Below, piece by piece: positions 16,414 through 25,875 of a DNA stretch of 64,000 nt. The notes under the pieces are model-generated. The model did no database searches. It saw only the letters and a list, made by a program, of their open reading frames with translations, and was not told where the DNA came from. Each line of letters begins with the position of its first letter. The first letter of the stretch is position 1. The position numbers and the translations under genes are program-made. This DNA comes from Marinobacter sediminum (lineage in GTDB: Bacteria; Pseudomonadota; Gammaproteobacteria; Pseudomonadales; Oleiphilaceae), in contig NZ_JAGTWY010000001.1 of NCBI RefSeq assembly GCF_023657445.1, positions 3,472,001-3,536,000 on the forward strand, read 5' to 3'.

Positions 16414-17919
16414 ATGGCATCGATCATGAAACAATCCGAGTATCTGCGATACGACGCGACGGCACTGGCCGACCTGGTCAGGAGGGGGGAAATGACCTCC
16501 CGGGAAGTATGCGAGGCTGCTGTGGAACGGGCAACCCATGTTAACGGTACCCTGAATGCCATCTGTTACCCCCAGTTTTCCGAAGCGCTGGGCCAGGAAT
16601 TTCCGGAGCAGTCGGTGTTCTCTGGCGTGCCTCTGCTTTTAAAGGACCTGGCGCAAGAGCAGGCGGGCCATCCTTGCACCTACGGTAGCCGTGGTCTGGT
16701 GAAGAATATTGCACCTCAGGATTCCGAGTTCGTTCGCCGCGCGCGGAAAGGCGGACTGGTATTTCTGGGGCGCACTGCAACGCCGGAATTCGGGCTCAAG
16801 GCGGTCACGGAATCGGCGCTCTGGGGGCCTTCCCGAAATCCCTGGGATACCGGGCTCACACCGGGTGGTTCCAGCGGCGGGTCTGCGGCGGCCGTGGCTG
16901 CGGGAATTGTTCCCATGGCCGGTGCCAACGATGGTGGTGGCTCTATCCGCATTCCGGCTGCCTACAACGGTCTGTTTGGCCTGAAGCCCTCTCGCGGAAG
17001 AATCTCCAGCGGACCGTTTGTCGGGGAGGCCTGGACGGGAGCATCCACGGACCATGTGGTCAGCCGTACCGTCAGGGACAGCGCTGCCATGCTGGATGTA
17101 CTTGGTGGGCCCGCTTCCGGTGACCCGTTCCAGATCCCGGCTCCGGCCGGTAAGTATGCTGATCTGATGCAGCAGTCGCCCGGCACCCTGAAAATCGGTG
17201 TGTTCACCTCTTCGCCATACGACACAGCTGTGGCACCTGACTGCGTGGCCGCCGTGGAATCGACGGCGCGGATTCTCGAAAATCTGGGGCATCAGGTGGA
17301 GTACGCCCGTCCGGAATTTGATGGCATGGCTCTGGCACGCTGTTACCTCGGGCTGTATTTTGGTGAGGTTTCCGCACTGATGGCCAGGGCCCGGGAGCAG
17401 TTCGGCGCCGCGGATGACGATTTCGAGTTGGATACCCGTCTGATTGGCATGCTGGGCAACACCATGCCTCTGCCCGACTATGTTCGTCGTCGACAGCAGT
17501 GGAATGATTTTGCCAGAGCCCTGGGCGCCTTTTTTGAGGGTTATGACCTCTACCTTTGCCCCACCACCGGCCAGCTGCCGGCCCGGATCGGTGAACTGGA
17601 AACACCAGCTCACCTGAAACTGACTGCCCGGCTGATGTTGACCCTTAAAGCCGGCAAACTGTTGCACCGGACGGGACAGGTGGACCAGATGGCGATGGAA
17701 AGCCTGGCGCGTACCCCGTTCACCCAGCTGGCAAACCTTACCGGGACACCGGCTATGTCGGTACCCATGCACTGGACCGCCGCAGGGTTGCCGGTGGGTG
17801 TGCAGCTCGGAGGCCGCCATGGCGATGAGGCTCGTATGCTGCAACTGGCAGCTCAGCTGGAAGAGGCAAATCCCTGGTTTGGTCATTACGAGAAGCTGGA
17901 GACCGCGTTCGACGATTAG
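16414..17919 (+). CDS. amidase (amidase signature family)
   Basis: Amide hydrolase with the Ser-cisSer-Lys triad, 501 residues. Lys77 is in VPLLLKDLA, the cis-Ser lies in GGSSGGS (151-157) and the nucleophile Ser177 in DGGGSIRIP. The rest is typical of broad amidases that act on aliphatic or aryl amides, 6-aminohexanoate cyclic dimer-type or acylated amines; the substrate is not predictable. Glu-tRNA amidotransferase subunit A is unlikely because gatB/C partners are absent and the C-terminal half differs. The start may be the ATG at 16426 instead. It is divergent from the transglycosylase; 40 bp separate them. Confidence 0.9.
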   Translation: MASIMKQSEYLRYDATALADLVRRGEMTSREVCEAAVERATHVNGTLNAICYPQFSEALGQEFPEQSVFSGVPLLLKDLAQEQAGHPCTYGSRGLVKNIAPQDSEFVRRARKGGLVFLGRTATPEFGLKAVTESALWGPSRNPWDTGLTPGGSSGGSAAAVAAGIVPMAGANDGGGSIRIPAAYNGLFGLKPSRGRISSGPFVGEAWTGASTDHVVSRTVRDSAAMLDVLGGPASGDPFQIPAPAGKYADLMQQSPGTLKIGVFTSSPYDTAVAPDCVAAVESTARILENLGHQVEYARPEFDGMALARCYLGLYFGEVSALMARAREQFGAADDDFELDTRLIGMLGNTMPLPDYVRRRQQWNDFARALGAFFEGYDLYLCPTTGQLPARIGELETPAHLKLTARLMLTLKAGKLLHRTGQVDQMAMESLARTPFTQLANLTGTPAMSVPMHWTAAGLPVGVQLGGRHGDEARMLQLAAQLEEANPWFGHYEKLETAFDD

Positions 17920-17928
17920 GGGGGGGGG
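17919..17928. repeat. run of ten G after the amidase stop
   Basis: Homopolymer of ten G beginning with the last base of the amidase TAG. It is in the 128-bp gap before the hypothetical gene at 18048. G-runs of this length are slippage-prone, but it lies outside any reading frame and about 120 bp before the next ATG. Confidence 0.7.
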
Positions 17929-18047
17929 TTGTGATCCGCTTGTTGAAACTCCACGTTTATCTTTGAGTGCGGAACAGGCTATGCTGTCAGACAGGGAGAC
18001 CCTTTCTTCCTGACAGACCCTGATGGCATCGAGGAGGCGAGCGTATT

Positions 18048-18659
18048 ATGAACCAACCGATGGCAATCGATGATCTGGTATCAGTAGCACAGGCCGAGGC
18101 CATGGGGGAGCTTGACGCCCCGATGATGGCCATCGTCCTGTCCAGTGAGCAAAGCTACGATTTGCCCATCAATTCTCTTGAAACCGATGCCGACAAGGCC
18201 CGCTGGGGATTGATCCTCCGCGCAGCCCGCGAGCACGTGGAAGCGGATGCGGTGGCAGTGCTTTACCCGGCCTGGACTACCATCCGTCACAAAAAACCTG
18301 AACTGGAAGCCGAGAGCGCAGAGGAGAAAGTTCCTGAGGACTCTGACGAAAGTGGCAACGGGCCCATAGACACCCTGTTCGTCCAGCTCCATACACGGGA
18401 TCATGTGTACTGGCGTGGCTTTGAGCAGATTCGGGATCCAAAGCATCAGCGCATTATCGGCTTCCGCCGCATTAAGGCACTGTCCACTGACTACAAACGG
18501 CATGAGGCACCGTCTGTCACCTCCTGGCTCAGCACCCTGTTTGAGCCTCTTCCCGATGAGGGCGAGGAAACCTCCGTTGACCGGGAACTGGCCGACCTTC
18601 TGGAGGAACCGGAAGTTAGCGCAGCGCTGTATCCTCGTCAGATGCGGGCACTGCACTGA
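18048..18659 (+). CDS. hypothetical protein, soluble and acidic
   Basis: 203 residues, no family recognised. A strong GAGGAGG-type site precedes the ATG. No signal peptide or membrane segment. Residues 20-75 look like an alpha/beta unit (MMAIVLSSEQSYDLPI ... ADAVAVLYPAWT). A Glu/Asp/Ser-rich linker runs from about 85 to 105, then a second structured part (IDTLFVQLHTRDHVYWRGFEQI, residues 105-145) and an acidic tail (PDEGEETSVDRELADLLEEPE). Codon use matches its neighbours. It is followed by a stem-loop and the convergent HDOD gene. Confident as a gene, function unknown. Confidence 0.75.
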   Translation: MNQPMAIDDLVSVAQAEAMGELDAPMMAIVLSSEQSYDLPINSLETDADKARWGLILRAAREHVEADAVAVLYPAWTTIRHKKPELEAESAEEKVPEDSDESGNGPIDTLFVQLHTRDHVYWRGFEQIRDPKHQRIIGFRRIKALSTDYKRHEAPSVTSWLSTLFEPLPDEGEETSVDRELADLLEEPEVSAALYPRQMRALH

Positions 18660-18670
18660 CCTGAAAACAC

Positions 18671-18705
18671 GAACTCCGCCGACTCCTCAGGGGCGGTCGG
18701 AGTTC
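18671..18705. terminator. stem-loop between convergent genes
   Basis: Outer arms GAACTCCG (18671-18678) and CGGAGTTC (18698-18705), continued by CCG/CGG after a bulge. On the minus strand it is followed by GTGTTTT, so it would mainly end the HDOD transcript. On the plus strand the tail is not T-rich. Probably shared. Confidence 0.5.
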
Positions 18706-18740
18706 TGTCTCAAGACATCATTTGCGAGAAAAATCTTTCC

Positions 18741-20141
18741 CTAATGGGTAGCCATCAGCGTGAGGCACAGCTGGGCGTTCTGGATAAAATGCCCGAACGC
18801 AGTTAACTGCTGTTCCGATGGCACGTAGTCGCCGCCCGCATTATCGGCATAGAACAGGCCAACCAGACGGCCGTTGGCCTTTAATGGGCCGATCAGAGCG
18901 GGTACCCGGCCCAGCCAGCGGTCGTAGGCCATTGCTTTGGCATTGGGCCCAGGCCGGTAAATGGAGCAGCTGGCACCGGGCAAAAGACTGCCCAGTGGAC
19001 CGTTGCCATCCCGGCTGACTGTAAAGTTGCCTCCCCACTCCTCTGTGCCGCGACCGCTGAGCTTGCGCGGGACCAGCTCCCGTCCGCTGCGGTCAGTCAT
19101 TAACAGGGCAACCCGCTGCATGCCGATGGCCCGGTGAATGCCTTCGATCACCAACTGGCAGACTTCGTTGATATCCGGCTTTTCAGCAAGGCTCTGGGTC
19201 AGGTCCCGGAGAATCTGAAGCTGAAGCTCCGGGTCCATGTCCGGTGCCTTTCCGGCCGCGCTGTCGGTGTCCTGCTGATTGCCGGGCATCAATGCGGTGA
19301 CTTGCGGAATCCCAAGGGATACGGCGACCCGGGTTGCCTCGGTGGCGTTGACCTTGATCTGATCACGCACTGCCCCTGTTGTCTCACCGATATCCTTGCC
19401 CAGGCGCTCCAACACCTTGTCCATTTCGGCACCGCGCCATCCGTTTTCTGAAAGGCGCGCCATTTCCACGGAGTTTCGGACCAGGCTGGCTGCAGGGGAG
19501 TTGGCCTGCCCCGGTGAAACAACATCCCTGATGAATGGCCCCAACGACCAGGCGTCCACAAGACCCCGGGTAATTTCAGTAAAAGTAGTGCTCAGAACCG
19601 CTTTCTGAGCCTCCACCGGCGGCTCTTCCAATCGGAGTCGCTGCTCCAGTTCAGTGGCCTGCTCGGTCTCGCATGACCAGAACGCCAGCTCCCCGATATT
19701 CATCAGCAAGGCGCCGATAAAAACCTCTTCCAGTGCTGTTTCGTTGCGTTTTGGCATCAGGCAACGAGCCTGGACGGCGGCGTGAATAGCCCGGGCCAGG
19801 CAACGCAGCAGGTGTGGCCGGTCGTTCCGTTGCAGCATTGAGTCCACGATCAGGGATGAAATGGCCATGGATTTCACAGCATCGAATCCGATCAGGGTAA
19901 TGGCCCTGCTCACGGTGCTTACCTGGGTCCGGGTCTGGTTATAGAACACGGTGTTGGACAGCCGCAGTACCTGGGAGGTGAGCTGGGCATCATTGAGAAT
20001 CACGCTGGCGAGTTCATTGACCGTGCTATTGCGGCTGTGTGCCAGCTCACCGATGCGCTGGAGCGTATTTGCCAGTACCGGCAGTTCCACTTTGCTCAGA
20101 TAGCTGACCCATGCCTGGGTCGAGTTCATCCGTGAAGGCAT
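18741..20141 (-). CDS. HDOD domain signalling protein with C-terminal GAF-like domain
   Basis: HDOD (HD-related output domain) protein, about 466 residues from the ATG at 20141. HDOD occupies about residues 8-230: ELPVLANTLQRIGEL, then LASVILNDAQLTSQVLRLSNTVFY and SRAITLIGFDAVKSMA. A GAF-like domain fills about 320-460 (NEVCQLVIEGIHRAIGMQRVALLMTD and VGLFYADNAGGDYVP). HDOD lacks the metal-binding residues of true HD hydrolases and acts in signalling, often with c-di-GMP or chemotaxis proteins. The frame is open further upstream to 20270 but those residues are not protein-like. An ATG at 20129 is also possible. Monocistronic. Confidence 0.85.
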   Translation of the reverse strand: MPSRMNSTQAWVSYLSKVELPVLANTLQRIGELAHSRNSTVNELASVILNDAQLTSQVLRLSNTVFYNQTRTQVSTVSRAITLIGFDAVKSMAISSLIVDSMLQRNDRPHLLRCLARAIHAAVQARCLMPKRNETALEEVFIGALLMNIGELAFWSCETEQATELEQRLRLEEPPVEAQKAVLSTTFTEITRGLVDAWSLGPFIRDVVSPGQANSPAASLVRNSVEMARLSENGWRGAEMDKVLERLGKDIGETTGAVRDQIKVNATEATRVAVSLGIPQVTALMPGNQQDTDSAAGKAPDMDPELQLQILRDLTQSLAEKPDINEVCQLVIEGIHRAIGMQRVALLMTDRSGRELVPRKLSGRGTEEWGGNFTVSRDGNGPLGSLLPGASCSIYRPGPNAKAMAYDRWLGRVPALIGPLKANGRLVGLFYADNAGGDYVPSEQQLTAFGHFIQNAQLCLTLMATH

Positions 20142-20286
20142 TCTGTCGTTATGGCTGGTCACTTGGGGGAGCCTCAGGGCAGCGCGTGCCGGAAAGTTAT
20201 GACTGTTTGTGACAGGGCAGTCTAGTGCACACCGGGATGCGGTGTCAGGTAACCGTTTGTGTAAGGGCAACTACCAAGCTGGTCGG

Positions 20287-20316
20287 TTCGGGTTTGGCTC
20301 GCGAATGGGCTATAAT
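20287..20316 (+). promoter_or_regulatory. promoter for metNIQ
   Basis: A perfect TATAAT (20311-20316) with a weak TTCGGG 18 bp upstream, 37 bp before the GTG of metN. I see no S-box or other methionine riboswitch in the short leader and no clear MetJ box array. Confidence 0.5.
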
Positions 20317-20353
20317 CGCCGGCTTTTAATGCTGCACCCACAAGGCGCTGACC

Positions 20354-21361
20354 GTGATTGTATTTGACCAGGTACAGAAGTCGTATCAGGTAGCCGGCCG
20401 GGCGATCCCCGCGCTGCATCCAACCGATATGGCCATAGAAACCGGCGAGGTGTTTGGCATCGTCGGCCATTCCGGCGCGGGCAAATCCACGCTGGTGCGT
20501 CTGATCAACCGGCTCGAACCGCCGACCGGCGGTCGCATATTGATCGACGACGAGAACATTACCGATTACAGCGCCGCTGAACTGCGTGCGTTCCGCCGCA
20601 AGGTTGGCATGATTTTCCAGCATTTCAATCTGTTGTCCTCCAAAACGGTGGCGGACAATATTGCCTTCCCAATGAAGCTGGCGGGCATCTATCCGAAAGC
20701 GGAAATCCGCGACCGGGTTCAGGAACTCCTGGAGCGGGTTAGCCTGGCCGACCACGCCAATAAATACCCGTCACAGCTATCCGGTGGCCAGAAACAGCGG
20801 GTGGGTATCGCCCGGGCCCTGGCCTGTCGTCCCACCATTCTGTTGTGTGACGAAGCCACCAGTGCGCTCGATCCACAAACCACCCAATCAGTGCTCAGGC
20901 TGTTGGCGGATATCAACCGGGAGCTGGGCCTGACGATTGTCCTGATCACCCACGAAATGGACGTGGTACGGCGGGTGTGTGACCGGGTCGCGGTCATGGA
21001 TGCCGGTCGCGTAGTGGAGATGGGACCGGTCAGCGAAGTTTTCCTGCACCCACAGCACCCAACCACCCGGGATTTTGTCTTCGAAAGCGAGAGCATCGAC
21101 GGTGAGCAGTTGCAGAAAGATCTTCACAAGGCGGATGGCCGTATCATGCGCCTGACGTTCAAGGGCGAGGCTACCTATAAGCCATTGCTGGGCAGCGTGG
21201 CCCGCCAGTCCGGGGTTGATTTCAGTATTCTTTCCGGTCGGATTGACCACATCAAGGATACGCCCTACGGCCAGCTTACCCTGTCGCTGGTGGGAGGTGA
21301 CCTTGATGTTGCCATGAAGGCGCTTGAGGCGGCGGACGTTCATGTGGAGGTGCTGCGCTGA
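20354..21361 (+). CDS. metN: methionine ABC transporter ATP-binding protein
   Basis: ATPase of the high-affinity methionine importer MetNIQ, at the cytoplasmic side of the inner membrane. 335 residues with a GTG start. Walker [10 protein letters not shown], signature LSGGQKQR, Walker [13 protein letters not shown], switch His in ITHEMD. The C-terminal NIL (ACT-like) domain from about residue 245 binds methionine and gives trans-inhibition ([20 protein letters not shown]). Length is normal. The stop overlaps the metI start by 1 bp. First gene of the operon. Confidence 0.96.
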   Translation: MIVFDQVQKSYQVAGRAIPALHPTDMAIETGEVFGIVGHSGAGKSTLVRLINRLEPPTGGRILIDDENITDYSAAELRAFRRKVGMIFQHFNLLSSKTVADNIAFPMKLAGIYPKAEIRDRVQELLERVSLADHANKYPSQLSGGQKQRVGIARALACRPTILLCDEATSALDPQTTQSVLRLLADINRELGLTIVLITHEMDVVRRVCDRVAVMDAGRVVEMGPVSEVFLHPQHPTTRDFVFESESIDGEQLQKDLHKADGRIMRLTFKGEATYKPLLGSVARQSGVDFSILSGRIDHIKDTPYGQLTLSLVGGDLDVAMKALEAADVHVEVLR

Positions 21362-22038
21362 TGGAAGCCCTGATGGACGGTTTGTTGAGTAACGTGGACT
21401 GGTCGGAGATCGGCTGGGCCAGCTGGGATACGCTGGTGATGGTGGGTATGTCCCTGCTGTTCAGCGTGCTGATCGGGTTGCCTGTCGGCGTCCTGCTGTT
21501 CCTTTTCGGCAAGCGTCAGTTGCTGGAACAGCCGGTAGCGTACGCGGTGCTCTCGTTCGTGGTGAACGTGTTACGTTCGGTTCCCTTTATCATTCTGCTG
21601 ATCGTGATGATTCCGTTCACCGTGATGTTGATCGGGACGTCTCTCGGTGTGGCCGGTGCGATTCCTCCCCTGGTCGCTGGCGGTGCGCCCTTCTTCGCGC
21701 GCCTGGTGGAGACCTCCCTGCGGGAAGTGGATCGGGGCATCATCGAGGCGACCCAGGCCATGGGAGCCAGTGTTAAGCAGATTATCTTCGGGGCTTTGTT
21801 ACCTGAAGCCCTGCCAGGCATTATCGCCGGCATTACGGTTACCGCCATTACCCTGGTGTCCTACGCGGCCATGTCCGGCGTGATCGGTGGCGGCGGTCTC
21901 GGTGACCTGGCCATCCGCTTCGGTTATCAACGATTCCAGACCGACGTCATGGTAATTACCGTGGCGTTACTGGTCATATTTGTACAGGTCTTGCAGATGG
22001 TCGGTGACCGTCTCGTTCTGTATTTCAGCCGCAAATAG
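21361..22038 (+). CDS. metI: methionine ABC transporter permease
   Basis: Inner-membrane channel subunit of MetNIQ, 225 residues, five expected helices. The start overlaps the metN stop (TGATG). Binding-protein-dependent transport motif is visible in the EAA loop (EATQAMGASVKQIIFGALLPEALPG is the family pattern, split here as EATQAMGAS and LLPEALPGI), which contacts MetN. Conserved start of the core domain: VVNVLRSVPFIILLI. Second gene of the operon; a stem-loop follows before metQ. Confidence 0.96.
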   Translation: MEALMDGLLSNVDWSEIGWASWDTLVMVGMSLLFSVLIGLPVGVLLFLFGKRQLLEQPVAYAVLSFVVNVLRSVPFIILLIVMIPFTVMLIGTSLGVAGAIPPLVAGGAPFFARLVETSLREVDRGIIEATQAMGASVKQIIFGALLPEALPGIIAGITVTAITLVSYAAMSGVIGGGGLGDLAIRFGYQRFQTDVMVITVALLVIFVQVLQMVGDRLVLYFSRK

Positions 22039-22066
22039 GCTTGTCTCGATGCAGGCCCATGGCGGG

Positions 22067-22081
22067 CCCGAAGTTTTCGGG
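22067..22081 (+). other. intercistronic hairpin between metI and metQ
   Basis: CCCGAA and TTCGGG with a 3-base loop, no U-tract. An overlapping alternative GGCCC/GGGCC stem lies at 22053-22068. It may set the relative amount of the metQ message, which is normally needed in excess. Confidence 0.4.
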
Positions 22082-22124
22082 CAAGCCAATATGCTCATTG
22101 GTGTTCTAACAGGAGAACCGATTT

Positions 22125-22907
22125 ATGAATCTGAAGAAAACATTCGCGGCGTTGGCCGCCGCCGCCACTTTCTCTGGCGCTGTATCGGCCGAAGAGCTGT
22201 CCGTTGCCGCGACCCCGGTGCCCCATGCGGAAATTCTGGAATTTGTGAAGCCGCAGCTGGCCGAGCAGGGTGTGGAGCTGGACGTGAAGGTATTCACGGA
22301 TTATATCCAGCCGAACATTCAGGTGGACCAGAAGCGCATGGACGCCAACTTTTTTCAGCACAAGCCGTATCTGGATGAATTTAATGCCGGTCGTGGCACC
22401 AACCTGGTGACCGTAACCGGTGTTCACGTGGAACCGTTTGGCGCCTATTCGAGCAAGATTGATTCCCTTGACGAACTGGAAGAGGGTGCTGTTGTCGCCA
22501 TCCCGAACGATCCGACCAACGGTGGCCGCGCCCTGCTGCTGCTTCAGAAGGAAGGCCTGATCAAGCTTGAGGATGCCAGCAAGATCACTGCGACGCCCCG
22601 TGATATCGCTGAAAACCCGAAAGATCTGGATTTCAAGGAGCTGGAGGCAGCTACCCTGCCAAGGATTCTGAATCAGGTAGACATGGCGCTCATCAATACC
22701 AACTACGCGCTGGAAGCGGGCCTGAACCCGACTGAAGATGCGCTGGTGATCGAAGGCCCTGATTCTCCCTACGTGAACATTCTGGTTGCCCGCCCGGACA
22801 ACAAGGACAGCGAGGCCATGCAGAAGCTTTCGGCGGCGCTGAATTCCGAGGCTGTGAAGGAGTTCATCCTGAAAAATTATGAGGGTGCCGTCGTTCCGGC
22901 ATTCTGA
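22125..22907 (+). CDS. metQ: methionine ABC transporter substrate-binding protein
   Basis: Periplasmic methionine-binding protein (NlpA family), 260 residues. Signal peptide MNLKKTFAALAAAATFSGAV ends at VSA-EE. There is no lipobox Cys, so unlike E. coli MetQ it is probably a soluble periplasmic protein rather than a lipoprotein. Family motifs: VAATPVPHAEILEFV, YIQPNIQVDQKRMDANFFQ (binding-site region) and NTNYALEAGLNP. Good ribosome site (AGGAG). A strong terminator follows. Confidence 0.95.
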   Translation: MNLKKTFAALAAAATFSGAVSAEELSVAATPVPHAEILEFVKPQLAEQGVELDVKVFTDYIQPNIQVDQKRMDANFFQHKPYLDEFNAGRGTNLVTVTGVHVEPFGAYSSKIDSLDELEEGAVVAIPNDPTNGGRALLLLQKEGLIKLEDASKITATPRDIAENPKDLDFKELEAATLPRILNQVDMALINTNYALEAGLNPTEDALVIEGPDSPYVNILVARPDNKDSEAMQKLSAALNSEAVKEFILKNYEGAVVPAF

Positions 22908-22944
22908 TTGATTGCGGCCCCCGCGCCGCTGTGACAGGACATGA

Positions 22945-22980
22945 TAAAAAAGGCCGGGCAGTTTCGCTGCCCGGCCTTTT
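22945..22980. terminator. strong bidirectional terminator after metQ
   Basis: Perfect 11-bp stem (AGGCCGGGCAG and complement) with a TTTCG loop, flanked by A-run and T-run. Ends metNIQ on the plus strand and the peroxiredoxin gene on the minus strand. Confidence 0.95.
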
Positions 22981-23004
22981 CAGTTTTCGGACTGATTGGG
23001 GTGA

Positions 23005-23658
23005 TCAGTCACCGCTCCAGTTGGATTTGGGGTCCGGAGTCATGCGCAGATAGGACTTCACCTTCTTGTAGCCTTGCGGGAAGCGCTGCTTGATCTCTTC
23101 CTCATCCTGGAGAGATGGCACGATAACCACGTCACCACCACGTTCCCAGTTACCCGGAGTAGCGACTTTGTGCTCGTCGGTCATCTGCAGGGAGTCGATA
23201 ACCCGAATCACCTCATTGAAGTTTCGGCCGGTGCTGGCCGGATAGGTGATGATCAGGCGGACCTTCTTGTTCGGGTCGATCACGAACAGGGAACGAACCG
23301 TCAGGCTGCTGTCGGCGTTGGGATGAATCATGTCATAGAGTTCAGAGACTTTCCGGTCCTCATCGGCAATGATCGGAAAGTTGACTGAGCAGCCCTGGGT
23401 CTCCTCAATGTCCCTGATCCATTCCTTATGGGAAGCCACCGGGTCCACGCTCAGCGCGATGGCTTTAACATTGCGCTTGGCGAATTCGTCCTTGAGCTTG
23501 GCGGTCAGGCCCAGCTCTGTTGTGCATACCGGGGTAAAGTCTGCCGGGTGCGAGAATAGTACACCCCAGCTGTCGCCCAGCCAGTCGTGAAACGATATGT
23601 TGCCTTCACTGGAGTCCTGTTCGAAATCCGGTGCGGTATCTCCCAGACGTAAACTCAT
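23005..23658 (-). CDS. peroxiredoxin (Prx6 / 1-Cys type)
   Basis: Thiol peroxidase reducing H2O2 and organic hydroperoxides in the cytoplasm. 217 residues. The peroxidatic Cys45 is in HPADFTPVCTTELG, with active-site Arg in the DPNKKVRLIITYPASTGRNF region typical of the Prx6 group, and the long C-terminal extension (to residue 217) needed for its dimer. Strong AGGAGG site before the ATG. Monocistronic, sharing the terminator with metQ. Useful for a lipid-oxidising cell facing lipid peroxides, which is inference. Confidence 0.95.
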   Translation of the reverse strand: MSLRLGDTAPDFEQDSSEGNISFHDWLGDSWGVLFSHPADFTPVCTTELGLTAKLKDEFAKRNVKAIALSVDPVASHKEWIRDIEETQGCSVNFPIIADEDRKVSELYDMIHPNADSSLTVRSLFVIDPNKKVRLIITYPASTGRNFNEVIRVIDSLQMTDEHKVATPGNWERGGDVVIVPSLQDEEEIKQRFPQGYKKVKSYLRMTPDPKSNWSGD

Positions 23659-23785
23659 AGTGTTTCCTCCTTTTGGTGATGCTCCGAAAATTCCTGTATC
23701 ACCGGCATGATCGTTTGCCGGTTTATTTCTCTGAGTCTATATCACAAACGTGGGTCGTGTTTGTGCGGAATACAAGGGCCTGGTT

Positions 23786-25144
23786 TCAGTCAGAGGCCTG
23801 CTGTTTTGCGAAATGCTCTCTGGTCAGCCTGAAAACCACCGGGCTCAGCAACAGCAGAGCGATCAGATTGGGCAGTGCCATCATGGCGTTCAATGTGTCT
23901 GCGACCAGCCAGACAAATCCAAGATTCAGGGTGGCGCCAACAGGAATTGCGATGATCCAGGCGATCCTGTACGGCAGGATCGCTTTCACGCCAAACAGGA
24001 ACTCGATGCAACGCTCGCCATAAAAGGACCAGCCGAGGATGGTTGTAAAGGCGAAGACTGCCAGGGCAATGGTAACCAGATAATTACCCACCCCCGGCAG
24101 CGCTTCAGCGAAGGCCATTGAGGTCAGTTCCGCACCGGAAATCCCTGCGGTCCAGGTGCCGGAGGTGATGATCACCAGGCCGGTGATCGTGCAGATGATG
24201 ATGGTGTCGATGAAGGTGCCCAGCATGGCCACCATGCCCTGGTTAATCGGGCTTCTGGTTTGGGCCGCGGCATGGGCAATGGGAGCGGAGCCGAGGCCGG
24301 CCTCGTTGGAGAAAATACCACGCGCGATACCGAAGCGGATGGCAGCCCAGACTGCCGCACCGGCAAAGCCACCCTTGGCGGCGACCGGGCTGAATGCGTG
24401 CTCAACTACCATGGTCAGGGCGGCGGGGATTTCTGCGGCATTGATGGCCAGAACCAGAAGCCCGGCCAGCAGGTAGGAAATGGCCATAAGCGGCACCAGA
24501 GCGCTGGCAACCTGGCCGATCCGACGGATACCACCAATTAACACAGCGCCTACCAGGGCCATCAGTATGATTCCGGTGAGCCAGTGAGGCAGGCCGAAAC
24601 TCGCTTCGATGACATCGGCTACCGAATTGGCCTGTACCGTGTTGCCGATACCGAAACTGGCGATCGCCGCGAAAACCGCGAACATCCCACCCAGCCAGGC
24701 CCATTTTCTGCCAAGGCCATTGCGGATGTAATACATGGGGCCACCCACATGTTCTCCACGTTCATCCACCTCCCGGAAGCGAACCGCAAGCACCGCTTCG
24801 GAGTACTTGGTAGCCATACCCACCAGTGCCGTCAGCCACATCCAGAACAGCGCGCCTGGCCCGCCAAGGAAAACCGCTGTCGCGACCCCGGCAATGTTTC
24901 CGGTTCCTACCGTTGCAGACAGGGAGGTCATGAGCGCCTGGAACGGCGGAATCTCGCCGTCAGAGTCGGCGCCGGTGGACTTTCGGCCCTGCCACATTAA
25001 CCGGAACCCCGAGCCAAGCTGCAGTACCGGCATCAGTTTAAGCCCGAGGCTCAGGAACAGTCCGACCCCCAGGATGAGAACCAGCATGGGAGGCCCCCAC
25101 ACCAGTGAATTGATTTGGCTGATTAAGGTTGAAACGGCGTCCAT
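23786..25144 (-). CDS. alanine/glycine:cation symporter (AGCS family)
   Basis: Sodium- or proton-coupled importer of alanine/glycine in the inner membrane, 452 residues, ten to eleven helices. Family motifs: LSATVGTGNIAGVATAVFLGGPGALFWMW (residues about 73-101, read in two parts LSATVGTGNIAG and GGPGALFWMW), GGPMYYIRNGLG, and the late FSNEAGLGSAPIAHAAA. Length is normal. GGGAG site before the ATG. Monocistronic. Confidence 0.95.
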   Translation of the reverse strand: MDAVSTLISQINSLVWGPPMLVLILGVGLFLSLGLKLMPVLQLGSGFRLMWQGRKSTGADSDGEIPPFQALMTSLSATVGTGNIAGVATAVFLGGPGALFWMWLTALVGMATKYSEAVLAVRFREVDERGEHVGGPMYYIRNGLGRKWAWLGGMFAVFAAIASFGIGNTVQANSVADVIEASFGLPHWLTGIILMALVGAVLIGGIRRIGQVASALVPLMAISYLLAGLLVLAINAAEIPAALTMVVEHAFSPVAAKGGFAGAAVWAAIRFGIARGIFSNEAGLGSAPIAHAAAQTRSPINQGMVAMLGTFIDTIIICTITGLVIITSGTWTAGISGAELTSMAFAEALPGVGNYLVTIALAVFAFTTILGWSFYGERCIEFLFGVKAILPYRIAWIIAIPVGATLNLGFVWLVADTLNAMMALPNLIALLLLSPVVFRLTREHFAKQQASD

Positions 25145-25416
25145 GGGGGTCTCCCGAAGCTGTCAGTTTTGCCCTTTTGAGGTGTAACCGGCTGATTTTA
25201 AGAAATAGTTTTTTCCTGTAAACCATTGCTTGCATGGCTGCCGGGCACGTGAGTAGGGTACGTGGGGCTTCGAGGATGGCAAAACTGATGTGGGTCACGG
25301 CCAGAGTAAAGACCCGTTTTTTCATTTTCCTTTCTCTTATGCATTGCCTATGTTTAGGGAAAGAGGCTCCGTTTCCGGAGCGTTAAAATAGCAACCAACG
25401 GAGAAGGATTCTGCCC

Positions 25417-25848
25417 ATGCGTTCAGTGAAAGCCTCTGATGTCATGTGGAACCATATCGAGCCGATTCGGTGCGGTACACCATTGACCAGTGTCGTCAAA
25501 ACGCTCTTGCAAAATCACGTGTCCGGCTTGCCAGTCGTTGATGACCACCGCCATGTGCTCGGCTTTGTTTCCGAGCAGGACTGCATCCATGCTTTGCTGG
25601 TCAGCAGTTACCACTGCGAGGGTGACCCTATTGTGGACGATGTTATGTTCCGCGAGCCGGTTACCATCTCTCCGGAGCTGTCGGTGGTAGATCTGGCGCA
25701 AAACCTCGGCGCAGGAAAACCGAAAGTGTACCCTGTGGTCGACCACGGCAAACTGATCGGCATCGTGACACGTGCGGCTATTCTGTCCGAACTGGCGCGG
25801 GTGGGTTGCGGGGTTGAGCTGCCCAGATACGCAAACGCCGAGGACTGA
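25417..25848 (+). CDS. tandem CBS-domain protein
   Basis: 143 residues, consisting of two CBS domains only (about 5-65 and 75-135). CBS1: SGLPVVDDHRHVLGFVSEQD; CBS2: PKVYPVVDHGKLIGIVTRAAIL. Such pairs bind adenine nucleotides or S-adenosylmethionine and serve as energy or ligand sensors. No attached effector domain. It starts after GGAGAAGG and is followed by fghA after 27 bp, so the two may be cotranscribed. The partner is unknown. A decayed CBS gene is found at 52 kb. Confidence 0.9.
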   Translation: MRSVKASDVMWNHIEPIRCGTPLTSVVKTLLQNHVSGLPVVDDHRHVLGFVSEQDCIHALLVSSYHCEGDPIVDDVMFREPVTISPELSVVDLAQNLGAGKPKVYPVVDHGKLIGIVTRAAILSELARVGCGVELPRYANAED

Positions 25849-25875
25849 TTTCACCTGTTCCGAACTGAGGAGACT

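Noticed and set aside
16639..17886. 415-codon minus-strand frame opposite the amidase
   Set aside because: Amidase has full catalytic motifs on the plus strand; the antisense product is Cys/His/Arg-rich without domains.
20271..20353. SAM riboswitch or MetJ box upstream of metN
   Set aside because: The leader is too short for a riboswitch and no tandem AGACGTCT-like boxes are present.
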